This document shows, piece after piece, positions 1 through 6,863 of a stretch of 37,740 bases of DNA. A program made the position numbers and the translations under genes. Origin of the DNA: DATKKK01 sp035542975 (GTDB lineage Archaea; Thermoproteota; Bathyarchaeia; Bathyarchaeales; Bathycorpusculaceae); NCBI GenBank assembly GCA_035542975.1, contig DATKKK010000048.1, positions 1-37,740 of the forward strand, given 5' to 3'. The notes under the pieces are model-generated. The model saw nothing but the letters and a program-made list of their open reading frames with translations. It searched no databases and had not been told where the DNA came from. The first letter of the stretch is position 1. Each line of letters begins with the position of its first letter.

Positions 1-70
1 CCACAGTTTCACGTACAGGTTTTTGAAATTGCCACAAAAAGAGTTTCGGATTGCTTATTGTGTTAGTTGA

Positions 71-80
71 GGCTTATAAG
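71..80 (+). promoter_or_regulatory. TATA-like element before the uracil-DNA glycosylase gene
   Basis: The palindrome CTTATAAG lies about 42 nt before the TTG start at 119. An SD-like GGAGGTG at 105-111 lies between them, 7 nt from the start. TBP would place the start of transcription near 102, giving a very short leader. This rests on position and motif only. Confidence 0.4.
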
Positions 81-118
81 AACAGAAAAAGAAGTATTTA
101 CGCTGGAGGTGCTTCCCT

Positions 119-709
119 TTGTCTAATGAAAAGCTGTTGGATGAAGTCGCTGATGAAATCATCGTTTGCACGAAGTGTTCGCTTTCAAAAACTCGTACGA
201 AAGCGGTTCCAGGCGTAGGCAGTTCTGCTGCTCAAGCTATGTTTATTGGTGAAGCGCCTGGGCAGTCGGAAGACATTAAAGGCGAGCCTTTTGTTGGTGC
301 GGCAGGCAAGTTTCTTGACTATTTATTATCTGAAGCTGGGTTGTCGAGAGAAAAGGTCTTCATTACTAACGTTGTGAAGTGCCGTCCGCCAGGAAACCGT
401 GAACCCTTGCCTTTGGAAGTTGAAACGTGCACGCCTTACTTAGACCGACAAATACGGATGTTAAAGCCAAGGTTAATCGTCACTTTGGGAAAAAACTCGA
501 CAGCCTGCATTTTCTCAAAAGTCAATCTTCCATTCGATGGCATTACTAGAGTTCGCGGAAAATTTTTCAAAACAAGTCTTCTAGGCATGCAAGTGGTTGT
601 TTTTCCAACTTTTCATCCTGCTGCGGCTCTCTATAATGAGAAATACAAGGAACAGCTAATTGAAGATTTTAAACTGCTGGGGTGCGAGCTTAAGAAGATG
701 ATTGCCTAA
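119..709 (+). CDS. Family 4 (type 4/5 group) iron-sulfur uracil-DNA glycosylase
   Basis: This enzyme removes uracil, produced by cytosine deamination, from DNA to start base excision repair. The 196 residues match the usual family 4 length. The four cluster-ligand cysteines are visible: C17 and C20 (CTKC), C88 in VVKCRPPGNR and C104 in VETCTPYL. The active-site segment GEAPG is at 44-48, followed by the PFVGAAGKFLD uracil-binding stretch, and the HP motif is at H166. The start is TTG, chosen because GGAGGTG ends 7 nt upstream and the protein begins as family members do. It is a monocistronic forward gene facing a reverse-strand methyltransferase. The family call is firm; substrate breadth is not shown by sequence. 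Confidence 0.96.
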   Translation: MSNEKLLDEVADEIIVCTKCSLSKTRTKAVPGVGSSAAQAMFIGEAPGQSEDIKGEPFVGAAGKFLDYLLSEAGLSREKVFITNVVKCRPPGNREPLPLEVETCTPYLDRQIRMLKPRLIVTLGKNSTACIFSKVNLPFDGITRVRGKFFKTSLLGMQVVVFPTFHPAAALYNEKYKEQLIEDFKLLGCELKKMIA

Positions 710-717
710 TCAACCGC

Positions 718-1470
718 TTAAGTTTTCTTTGCGACTAGAAGAAAATCCGTTGGCAAGATTGGAACTTTCTTGTCTTCTTGTTCCGCATAGTATTCTTCAA
801 CGTACTCAATCTGAAACCCAGCACGGATTGCCGCGTTAATGATGTCGCTGAGCTTCCAGAGAAACAAAACTGCCGTCGGGACATCCTTTTCTGGTTTGTA
901 TTCTTCTGGACATTGGTCAAAGTAGCTTTTCTTGAAGGTTATTTTCCCATCTTTTTCTTCACTAATCACGGAAATCGGATGGAAATCCGAAACAGCTAAT
1001 TTGCCATTCTTTTTTAGCACTTCACAGGCGTTTTTCATCCATGTTTCAGGGTTTTGTATCCAACAGAAGATGCCGCATTCTGTCACTACTAAATCAAAAT
1101 AGTTTCTCGGCGCAGTCTTAGGGAGATTTTGGCAATCCGCCTCCACCAACTTCACATTAACTCCACAGTATTCTGCTGCTTTTCTTGCAAGCCTAATCTG
1201 TTCGCTGGAGAAGTCGACGCCTGTAACGGTTGCGCCTTTCTTGGCACAAGCCAACATTACAAGACCATCACCGAATTGAAAAACAATCACTTTCTTTCCC
1301 TTGATGTTTCTCAAGTAAGGAGCTAACTTGGGTTCAAACTTCTCAATGTACGGCTCTCCATCTCGGATATGCTTGAGCCTGCAAGTCTTGTAACGCCAGT
1401 CGCGTTTCGCCCATGTATTCCAATGTTTCTTGTTCATCTGAATATAATCTTCAGAATTTTCAGACCGCAT
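718..1470 (-). CDS. Class I SAM-dependent methyltransferase, substrate unknown
   Basis: This is a 250-residue Rossmann-fold methyltransferase of the Methyltransf_11/UbiE-like type. The SAM-binding region is at 61-90. Its motif I reads VIVFQFGDG rather than the usual VLDLGCGxG, so the glycine-rich loop is altered. The acidic motif II (VTGVDFS) and the acidic-loop segment VEADCQNLP are intact. The N-terminus (SEDYIQMNKKHWNTWA) has the conserved lead-in of this family. It lies 15 nt downstream of the COG1709-like regulator on the same strand, so the two are probably co-transcribed. ATG at 1470 is used; an internal ATG at 1437 is an alternative. The substrate cannot be inferred from the sequence. 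Confidence 0.88.
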   Translation of the reverse strand: MRSENSEDYIQMNKKHWNTWAKRDWRYKTCRLKHIRDGEPYIEKFEPKLAPYLRNIKGKKVIVFQFGDGLVMLACAKKGATVTGVDFSSEQIRLARKAAEYCGVNVKLVEADCQNLPKTAPRNYFDLVVTECGIFCWIQNPETWMKNACEVLKKNGKLAVSDFHPISVISEEKDGKITFKKSYFDQCPEEYKPEKDVPTAVLFLWKLSDIINAAIRAGFQIEYVEEYYAEQEDKKVPILPTDFLLVAKKT

Positions 1471-1485
1471 CTTACTGCACTCTTG

Positions 1486-2253
1486 CTATGCGCTTATTTT
1501 TGGCGGCGGACGAAGCGGCTTGCCGAGTTTCCTGCGGAGCGCAATACGGTACAGTTTTCTCAAAGTCTTCACCAACTGCTCCACAGTGGGTATGCTTGAG
1601 TATATTAGTGGTATCTGATCGTACTCCGCCAGCTTCATTGAGTAGTCGTCAGGTTGAGCGCCGTGAAAAACCACCATCCTCGGTTTGAGGCTGCTCATCC
1701 TCACCGTAAGCATAGGTGGGTTCCCGTTTTCTATGTGTGTGAAGATTAGCACGCGGTCGGTTGTTGTTCCAAAAAGCTGTGCGAATTCCGAGCCAGAAAG
1801 CGTTTCTACCACGCGTTTGCTGTCTACCACCGTGTAACCGTTAACCTCTTTCACAGGTTTGTTTGACGCTACTATAACATTGCCTTGTATAGCCTTGCAC
1901 AAGTACTCCATGCGAACGGGTATTGGAAACTCGCGAAGGTCTATTATAGCGTTGCTCGGTGAACCCGTAAGCTTGGCGAACTCGTTGATGAAGCGGCTTC
2001 CGCGTTGTTCATCAATCTTCAAAAGCGCCCAAACGAATCTCCGCACAAACTTTGTGCCTGGGCTTTTTCTTCTTCCACTTTCGTAATCGCTAATTACTGA
2101 TGATGAGATAATCATGGTGTCCGAGAGTCTTATCTGCGAAACAGCGAAAAGTTCACGCCATTTCCGCATGGTGCCGCCTGGCTTGCTCGAGAGAATTATC
2201 TCTCCAGCAATTCTTCTTGCGAGAACTTCGCGAACGCTCGGAGATACAGCCAT
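1486..2253 (-). CDS. COG1709-like archaeal HTH transcriptional regulator
   Basis: The 255-residue protein has an XRE-like helix-turn-helix at about residues 29-80. The recognition region reads MIISSSVISDYESGRRKSPG, the usual shape of a helix 3 followed by the S/G-rich turn. A C-terminal domain of about 150 residues resembles the archaeal predicted-regulator group COG1709. An SD-like AAGGAG lies before the ATG, and a TATA-like TTTTTATAG lies about 45 nt upstream in the 65-nt gap after the EamA gene. It leads a likely two-gene operon with the downstream methyltransferase. Autoregulation and a link to that methyltransferase are inferences. The ligand is unknown. Confidence 0.85.
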   Translation of the reverse strand: MAVSPSVREVLARRIAGEIILSSKPGGTMRKWRELFAVSQIRLSDTMIISSSVISDYESGRRKSPGTKFVRRFVWALLKIDEQRGSRFINEFAKLTGSPSNAIIDLREFPIPVRMEYLCKAIQGNVIVASNKPVKEVNGYTVVDSKRVVETLSGSEFAQLFGTTTDRVLIFTHIENGNPPMLTVRMSSLKPRMVVFHGAQPDDYSMKLAEYDQIPLIYSSIPTVEQLVKTLRKLYRIALRRKLGKPLRPPPKISA

Positions 2254-2318
2254 TTAAACGCCAATTTCTCCTTAGAAACATTATGCACTATAAAAACCTT
2301 ATACATTCACTAGAAATG

Positions 2319-3212
2319 CTAGAGGAGGAAAATTAGAAAAACTCCAAACACAACGGCTACGGAGCCTAACGCACTTCTCGCCGTTACCTTTTCGCGCAAC
2401 AGAACAAACCCTACCAACGTTGAAAAAAGAGGAGTCGTTGAAGAAATCGGCACGGCTCGAGATTCCAAAGTTTCTATGAGACTATAAGTAAGGAGGAACC
2501 ATCCAAGCCCGAGCGCAACAATCCCCCCGACAATCAGCATACCAACATTCCTTCTCGACGTTTTCTGAAACTTTAAGCCTCTACCAATTACAGGCGATAC
2601 AGCGAAAAGCGCAATCGCGACCGCTATCACCCTGACCGTGTTTATGGCTAATGCATGATCCACATCGGGTGTTTCCTTCACAGCCAGATTAATCATCGTT
2701 ATGCTTATTGACCAGACGACAGCTGTAGCCAGCGCCAAAACCACGCCTTTGTACAGAATGCTTCTTTCTGTTTCGGTTTTGCCCGATTTTTCTTCTCTGC
2801 TTAGCAGCCATATTCCGCCAGTTATGATAATAGCTCCAAAAATGATGGGCATGGTCACGTTTTCTTTAATCAATAAAACTGCCCACAAGAGGTTGAATAA
2901 AGGATAAGTACACGTTAGAGGAACAGCGCGCGCTACTCCAATGCTCTTTAAGCTTGCCATGTACAGAGTGTCACCGACACCTAAACCGATTATGCCGCTA
3001 AGGCATGCGAGCAACACAACGTCCAATGGCAAACTTGTGAGTGCAGTGAATTTGCCGATGACTAGTACAAGAGTGAACAATATGACGCTGGTGCATGTTA
3101 GGCGGATTATGTTTGCTGAAACAGGCTTCGTTTCCTGCAACGCTTTCTTGTAGAGCATGGCTGAAACTGTCCAGCTGAGAGCCGCGCCTAGAGCTGCGAG
3201 TTCACCGATCAT
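2319..3212 (-). CDS. EamA/DMT-family membrane transporter
   Basis: The 297-residue protein consists almost wholly of hydrophobic helices, about ten in all. They form two repeats of the EamA five-helix unit, roughly residues 1-137 and 152-297. Typical elements are the N-terminal GELAALGAALSWTVSAMLYK, the PLFNLLWAVLLIKE end of repeat one and the matching PLFSTLVGFVLLREK end of repeat two. Drug/metabolite-transporter relatives move small metabolites or amino acids across the cytoplasmic membrane; the substrate here is unknown. It is divergent from the B3/B4-domain gene, and the two may share the central TATA palindrome at 3252-3263. Confidence 0.93.
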   Translation of the reverse strand: MIGELAALGAALSWTVSAMLYKKALQETKPVSANIIRLTCTSVILFTLVLVIGKFTALTSLPLDVVLLACLSGIIGLGVGDTLYMASLKSIGVARAVPLTCTYPLFNLLWAVLLIKENVTMPIIFGAIIITGGIWLLSREEKSGKTETERSILYKGVVLALATAVVWSISITMINLAVKETPDVDHALAINTVRVIAVAIALFAVSPVIGRGLKFQKTSRRNVGMLIVGGIVALGLGWFLLTYSLIETLESRAVPISSTTPLFSTLVGFVLLREKVTARSALGSVAVVFGVFLIFLL

Positions 3213-3251
3213 TGTTTTTGAACCTAGAGAGAAGGCTTTTGTTTGAAGCTA

Positions 3252-3263
3252 TTAAATATTTAA
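3252..3263. promoter_or_regulatory. Symmetric TATA palindrome between divergent genes
   Basis: TTAAATATTTAA is a perfect 12-bp palindrome in the 82-nt gap between the EamA gene (start 3212) and the B3/B4 gene (start 3295). Its centre lies about 45 nt from one start codon and 37 nt from the other. That distance suits TBP binding for either direction. No other TATA-like element fits as well for either gene. Confidence 0.5.
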
Positions 3264-3294
3264 CGCTTGAATATGACCTGTTGGTGTTCGGGAA

Positions 3295-3981
3295 ATGCAG
3301 ATAACTGTTCAATGGAGCTCCGAAGTCTCCGCAAAATTTCCAGAACTCGCGGTATGCATCGGCATGATAAGTGGAATTAAACCTGAAAAAGAGAGCAGCG
3401 AACTGCATAGACTAAAAGAAGCCGTGTATAAGGAAGTTAGAGCTAAGTACGCTGTTGAAGTCTTAAAAGACAACTCTGTCGCGAGGGCTTACCGAGATTT
3501 TTACTGGAAACTTGGCATAGACCCAACCAAAACACGACCTTCCGGCGAAGCTTTACTCAGAAGGGTTTTACATGGGAATGAGCTTCCGAACATATCAACA
3601 GTGGTAGACGCCTACAATCTGGCTTCGCTTAAGACTATAATTCCGATAAGCGGATTTGACGGTGACCGCGTAAGCTCGCCTTTTGAAGTGAGATTTGTAA
3701 AAGCTAACGAGGTTTTCATTGGAATAGGCATGGACAAACCTATGCCTCTAACAGATAGGACTCTTGTTTTGGCGGATAAAAACAGAGTTTTATGCATTTA
3801 CCCATACCGTGACTCAGATTACACAAAAATTGGTATGCAGACGCGAAACGCAATAATAATCAGCTATGGCGTACCCGGAATAGCGAAAAAACAGTTGAAA
3901 GAAGCCGTGGAGACTACTCTTTCGTTTATTAAACAGGTTTCTGATGGAGAAATTGAGACCGTTAAAACGTTTAAACCTTGA
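3295..3981 (+). CDS. B3/B4 tRNA-binding-domain protein (COG3382-like)
   Basis: The 228-residue protein matches the stand-alone B3/B4 domain otherwise found in the phenylalanyl-tRNA synthetase beta chain. The hallmark block is YRDFYWKLGIDPTKTRPS, then EALLRRVLHGNELPNI and VDAYNLASLKT. Stand-alone relatives in bacteria and archaea are thought to act in tRNA quality control or editing of mischarged tRNA, but most are uncharacterised. The start ATG follows GGGAA without a strong SD. It is a single gene convergent with the HxlR gene (6-nt gap). The family call is firm; function is inference from the domain. Confidence 0.9.
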   Translation: MQITVQWSSEVSAKFPELAVCIGMISGIKPEKESSELHRLKEAVYKEVRAKYAVEVLKDNSVARAYRDFYWKLGIDPTKTRPSGEALLRRVLHGNELPNISTVVDAYNLASLKTIIPISGFDGDRVSSPFEVRFVKANEVFIGIGMDKPMPLTDRTLVLADKNRVLCIYPYRDSDYTKIGMQTRNAIIISYGVPGIAKKQLKEAVETTLSFIKQVSDGEIETVKTFKP

Positions 3982-3987
3982 TTTTTG

Positions 3988-4422
3988 TTATGTGAGGCTG
4001 CTGCTGGAATAGTACAGAAATGGCAATGCAAGCAAGATGGTGTTGCGTCCTCGCGTTGTAAGCGAGTATCTGACCCTTAATGGTGGTTCTTGTTTCACTT
4101 CTCTCGTGACGTATCCGTATTGTTTAAGTCTCTTTAGGTTGTCAGATAACGTGCGTGAGTTTACACCGAGAATTTTTTTGAGTTCGCCGAAGCCTGCGTT
4201 TTCTTTAAGGAACAGGATGTAGAGTATTTGGACGTTCCATTTCTGTGACAGCAAGTCGAAGCTTTCTTCGAGGCTTTTCATGGTTTCTTTCAGGTTTTCT
4301 AGGCTTAGTTCTTGTGTTTTGAATATTTGTTGAAGTGTTTCTTCTATGCCTTTTAGGTTGCTTTGCATGCGTGACTCGACGAGCTTGCGCAGCTCATCGC
4401 TTAACACGGTTTTAGGCTTCAT
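3988..4422 (-). CDS. HxlR-type winged-helix transcriptional regulator
   Basis: The 144-residue protein has an N-terminal helical, probably coiled-coil stretch (residues 8-55). An HxlR winged helix follows, with LLSQKWNVQILYILF at 58-72, the recognition segment LGVNSRTLSDNLKRLKQYG at 85-103 and a basic wing near RVRYSLTTRGR. HxlR proteins bind DNA as dimers and usually repress nearby genes. The extra N-terminal helix is longer than in most family members. It is divergent from pyrF across 137 nt, with a perfect inverted repeat between them (4485-4501). Autoregulation or control of pyrF is possible; the inducer is unknown. Confidence 0.88.
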   Translation of the reverse strand: MKPKTVLSDELRKLVESRMQSNLKGIEETLQQIFKTQELSLENLKETMKSLEESFDLLSQKWNVQILYILFLKENAGFGELKKILGVNSRTLSDNLKRLKQYGYVTREVKQEPPLRVRYSLTTRGRNTILLALPFLYYSSSSLT

Positions 4423-4457
4423 TCTCGCACACTCTGCAATTACAGATTACTTTACGA

Positions 4458-4468
4458 TTTATATATAG
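4458..4468 (-). promoter_or_regulatory. TATA element of the HxlR gene
   Basis: The AT-rich TTTATATATAG (top strand) is centred about 41 nt before the HxlR start codon at 4422. That predicts transcription starting about 15 nt before the ATG. It is the strongest TATA match in this divergent region. Confidence 0.5.
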
Positions 4469-4484
4469 TCTAACCTTTAAATTT

Positions 4485-4501
4485 AGTGTATAAAATACAC
4501 T
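4485..4501. promoter_or_regulatory. Perfect inverted repeat, candidate HxlR operator
   Basis: AGTGTAT-AAA-ATACACT is a perfect inverted repeat with 7-bp arms and a 3-bp spacer. It lies about 70 nt from both the HxlR and pyrF start codons. It contains the TATA-like string TATAAAAT, so a bound dimer could block pyrF transcription. Its size and symmetry suit a dimeric winged-helix repressor. No experimental support is available here. Confidence 0.5.
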
Positions 4502-4559
4502 CCGAATAGCGTGGCAAAGGTTTTAAGCTTCATGCTCGAATGGGAAATGGTGTTTAAGC

Positions 4560-5330
4560 GTGTCTTTCCGTCTCAAAATAGAGCAAACAGCGAAGAACAA
4601 AAACTCTAACATCGTTTTAGCCTTGGATTTTCCCTTCAAAAAACCAGAAAACCGAAACAAACTATTCTCCGAAGCCGAACAAGTCTTAGAAGCTGCACAT
4701 CCTTACCTTTGTGCTGTAAAATTTAACCATCACCTCATTCTTCCACTAGGCACCTTTGATGGCGTTCAAAAACTCGTGGAAAAAGTGCATGATCTTGGTC
4801 TCGTGGCGATAATGGATTGTAAAGTGAACGACATCGGCGCAACAAACCAGGTCATCGCCGAATACTATTGCATCGCTGGTTTTGACGCTTTAATCGCAAA
4901 CCCCTTCATTGGATGGGAAGAAGGCTTACAGCCAATTTTCGACGTCGCACACAAGCTGCAGCGTGGTGTAATCTTGCTCGTTTACATGAGCCACAAGGCA
5001 GCAACTGAAGGCTACGGACAAACCATTATTGACGCTGAGACAGGCGGAAAACTATTGCAGTACGTTGCCTTTGCCAGAAAAGCCCTTAAATACGGCGCAG
5101 ATGGCGCTGTCGTAGGCGCAACTTATCCAGAAAAAATAAAAGATATCTATGCGATTCTGCGCGATAACGTTCCGATTTTTTCACCAGGCATCGGTGCACA
5201 AGGAGGAGAAATGACTGCAGCTTTGAAAGCAGGAGCACGTTATCTCATCGTAGGTAGGTCAATAACAGGCGCAGCAAACCCAGCTGACACTGCAAAGCAG
5301 ATTAGAGAACTTGCAAGACCAACAACATAG
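4560..5330 (+). CDS. pyrF: Orotidine 5'-phosphate decarboxylase
   Basis: This enzyme makes UMP from OMP, the last step of de novo pyrimidine synthesis. The 256-residue TIM-barrel protein shows the substrate lysine region AVKFNHH (K54), the catalytic array D86-x-K88-x-x-D91 in MDCKVNDIG, the phosphate-binding GIGAQGGE, and VGRSI near the end. D23 of ALDF is the first active-site aspartate. The start is GTG, with GGTG at about 7 nt upstream; no ATG lies nearer. No other pyrimidine gene is nearby. It is convergent with the small RHH gene. Confidence 0.95.
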   Translation: MSFRLKIEQTAKNKNSNIVLALDFPFKKPENRNKLFSEAEQVLEAAHPYLCAVKFNHHLILPLGTFDGVQKLVEKVHDLGLVAIMDCKVNDIGATNQVIAEYYCIAGFDALIANPFIGWEEGLQPIFDVAHKLQRGVILLVYMSHKAATEGYGQTIIDAETGGKLLQYVAFARKALKYGADGAVVGATYPEKIKDIYAILRDNVPIFSPGIGAQGGEMTAALKAGARYLIVGRSITGAANPADTAKQIRELARPTT

Positions 5331-5358
5331 AATTGAAAGTGTGAATGCAAGCTTTTCC

Positions 5359-5511
5359 TTATCTTCTCTGTCTCTCCCAAAGCTCTTTTTTCAGCAAATC
5401 CCTAACTGACGATCTTATCGCGGAGCTTCTGCTCGGATACATGTTCGCTCTCACAAGCTCATCTAATCCTTCCAAATAAGCTTCAGGCAACAATACTGTT
5501 ACGAGTTTCAT
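5359..5511 (-). CDS. Small ribbon-helix-helix (CopG-like) DNA-binding protein, 50 residues
   Basis: Reverse-strand reading from ATG at 5511 gives 50 residues beginning MKLVTVLLPEAYLEGLDELV and ending in a basic tail, KKELWERQRR. The pattern is a beta strand with alternating residues (KLVTVLLP, 2-9), a first helix (10-22), the turn NMYPSRSSAI and a second helix, which is the standard RHH fold. The SD is strong: GAGGTGAGAGG immediately precedes the ATG. Two direct repeats just upstream look like its operator, so it is probably autoregulated. No toxin partner follows; the next gene downstream is convergent pyrF. Family confidence is good despite the small size. Confidence 0.85.
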   Translation of the reverse strand: MKLVTVLLPEAYLEGLDELVRANMYPSRSSAIRSSVRDLLKKELWERQRR

Positions 5512-5530
5512 CCTCTCACCTCAAACATAT

Positions 5531-5560
5531 TATGCTTATACATATGCTTCAAATATAAAA
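5531..5560 (-). promoter_or_regulatory. TATA box and direct-repeat operator of the RHH gene
   Basis: On the reverse strand, TTTTATATTT (5551-5560) is a TATA box about 45 nt before the RHH start codon. Two copies of AAGCATA (top strand TATGCTT at 5531-5537 and 5543-5549) follow, spaced exactly 12 bp apart. They cover the predicted transcription start. RHH dimers commonly bind such short tandem sites in cooperation, so this is a good candidate for negative autoregulation. Confidence 0.55.
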
Positions 5561-5593
5561 TTTAACTTTAAAACCGACTGTTCACAGTTTAAA

Positions 5594-5926
5594 TCAGAGG
5601 CTTTCTTTAGTGTTCCGCACTTCTTTCAGTGTGTCCTGAAACGTCTTGTACACATCGTCAACGTGAAGTGTTTGACGCCTAATTCCTTCCTGAACCAGCC
5701 CAGCGGCAACCATCGCCGTACCTACAACATCGCTTATCGTAGGATCAGGAAACGCTATCAACGCCAAGCCTGCCTTGATAAGCCATGAACGTTTCCCATT
5801 TCGCCATAACTGTTTCGCAGTTTTAGCCGTCTGTGCCGTTCCTTTAAGAGCATGGACTAAATCGACGTAGCTCTCATTTAACTCATTAACTACGTCAACA
5901 GCTGCTTTCAACTCTTCCGTTTTCAA
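5594..5926 (-). CDS. Conserved-looking hypothetical protein with a Gly/Ala-rich hydrophobic middle
   Basis: I do not recognise the family. The 110 residues comprise an acidic helical start (1-30), a basic patch (KTAKQLWRNGKRSW), and a hydrophobic segment at about 50-82 (GLALIAF, then VVGTAMVAAGLVQEG) broken by FPDPTIS. A charged helix ends the protein. The hydrophobic pair could be a membrane hairpin or the core of a small soluble helical protein. The start is TTG, chosen because no ATG or GTG lies in frame nearby. It is divergent from the 6099 gene. Confidence 0.6.
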   Translation of the reverse strand: MKTEELKAAVDVVNELNESYVDLVHALKGTAQTAKTAKQLWRNGKRSWLIKAGLALIAFPDPTISDVVGTAMVAAGLVQEGIRRQTLHVDDVYKTFQDTLKEVRNTKESL

Positions 5927-6019
5927 TCGATCAACGCCCTGTCTTAACTAATTATAGAAGTGCTATAAGCAGAAAAACTTAACGTCACAACAGTACATTA
6001 CAATATAACGCCGAAACCA

Positions 6020-6050
6020 CCTGCAACCATCGAAATGGAACAGTTGCAGG
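6020..6050. promoter_or_regulatory. 8-bp perfect inverted repeat upstream of the 6099 gene
   Basis: CCTGCAAC (6020-6027) and GTTGCAGG (6043-6050) are perfect inverted copies separated by 15 nt. The second arm ends 9 nt before the TATAAA at 6060-6065 that should drive the 6099 gene. It may be an upstream activator site or a structured element. The sequence alone does not tell which. Confidence 0.4.
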
Positions 6051-6059
6051 AAGGAAAGG

Positions 6060-6065
6060 TATAAA
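6060..6065 (+). promoter_or_regulatory. TATA box of the 6099 gene
   Basis: GGTATAAAG is centred about 36 nt before the ATG at 6099. It predicts a transcript starting about 10 nt before the start codon, which fits the lack of a clear SD. Confidence 0.45.
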
Positions 6066-6098
6066 GCTCTTCTAACCTTTTAAGCTACAAGATAAATC

Positions 6099-6428
6099 AT
6101 GTTTCGTGTCAGAGTAAACAAGATCGAATCCATCAGAGACTTAGATGGCAACCTTGGAAAACGCATAGAACTGCTTGAGGAACGAGATATCCCTCAGAAC
6201 TTTACAATTAGACCACAATCAGAAGAAGGGCGAATGGTACAGGATATGGTGCAAGCTTTGCAGCAACAGTTTCCGATGTTTCCCCAACGGGGACAGCTTG
6301 CCGTACCAAAAATAATCCTCTTCCTCACTGAGCAAGAGTACGAAAGCTTAGGCATAGAATTCGACGTAAACCAAATCTACGAGATAACTCTTGAGAACCA
6401 ATCTATTAAATTCAGGAAAACTGCATAA
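6099..6428 (+). CDS. Small conserved archaeal protein, function unknown (possibly arcadin-1-like)
   Basis: The 109-residue protein starts MFRVRVNKIESIRDLDGNLG, a beta-hairpin with alternating charged residues. A helical, glutamine-rich section follows (residues 45-65, VQDMVQALQQQF), then the strand PKIILFLTEQEYESLG and a closing strand pair. It looks like a compact alpha/beta protein. It vaguely recalls small archaeal proteins annotated as arcadin-1, which accompany crenactin, but I cannot confirm this and no actin gene is in the window. Its 3' end overlaps the next reverse-strand gene by 17 nt tail to tail. It probably has its own promoter (TATAAA at 6060). Confidence 0.7.
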   Translation: MFRVRVNKIESIRDLDGNLGKRIELLEERDIPQNFTIRPQSEEGRMVQDMVQALQQQFPMFPQRGQLAVPKIILFLTEQEYESLGIEFDVNQIYEITLENQSIKFRKTA

Positions 6429-6747
6429 CCTCTTTTCTTATGCTCCTCAACGCTGAATGCTTTGGATGGAAGGACAACACAAACATCATGTTCCTTAAAA
6501 CCTTGTAAACCTGCTGCATGTCTGAGCCTTCACCATTGTCACAGTAGATCGGGATCGGCTCATCTTCGCCTTCCTTGTAATACACGTATATTGGCGTGAA
6601 CTTCTTCCTAAACTTGACAACTTCAACGTTCAGCTTCAACAGTTTCGCCATCTTCTCAGCCGCACTGCTTACAGGTTTCAATCGTTTCTCAAAAGGCGCA
6701 AAACTGGACGCATAAACCAGTAATTTTCCATTAGAGCTTTCAAACAT
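6412..6747 (-). CDS. Hypothetical protein, 111 residues
   Basis: I do not recognise this protein. From ATG at 6747 it reads as a mixed alpha/beta protein. Features are a first strand (KLLVYASSF), a basic helix (SSAAEKMAKLLKL), a strand pair with aromatic residues (PIYVYYKEG), the acidic IYCDNGEGSD and a C-terminal helix with FHPKHSALRS. The frame is open to a GTG at 6852. The ATG is preferred because a TATA-like TTTTAAAA lies near 6786, and the longer start would overlap the acylphosphatase promoter. There is no convincing SD. It overlaps the 6099 gene's 3' end by 17 nt. Confidence 0.6.
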   Translation of the reverse strand: MFESSNGKLLVYASSFAPFEKRLKPVSSAAEKMAKLLKLNVEVVKFRKKFTPIYVYYKEGEDEPIPIYCDNGEGSDMQQVYKVLRNMMFVLSFHPKHSALRSIRKEVMQFS

Positions 6748-6863
6748 GCCCGTCAACCAAAAAACAGCACTGCGTAAAACACTTTTAAAACAAATGCCGA
6801 AACAACACACTTCACACGTGGAGAGAGATAAGTTAAAATGAAAATTTTGCACAGTGAAAATTC

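Noticed and set aside
1..66. Open forward frame from the window edge ending in a stop at 64-66, possibly the tail of an upstream gene
   Set aside because: Only 21 residues are visible, another frame is equally open, and there is no family signal.
2094..2145. C/D-box-like TGATGA near 2095
   Set aside because: It lies inside the COG1709-like gene, and no matching D box or guide spacing follows.
5331..5593. Toxin partner for the RHH protein
   Set aside because: No reading frame in the flanking gaps resembles a toxin. The downstream neighbour is convergent pyrF.
6748..6852. GTG-started longer form of the 111-residue hypothetical
   Set aside because: It would run into the promoter of the acylphosphatase gene, and its extra residues are Cys/Phe-rich without pattern. 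A TATA fits the shorter start.
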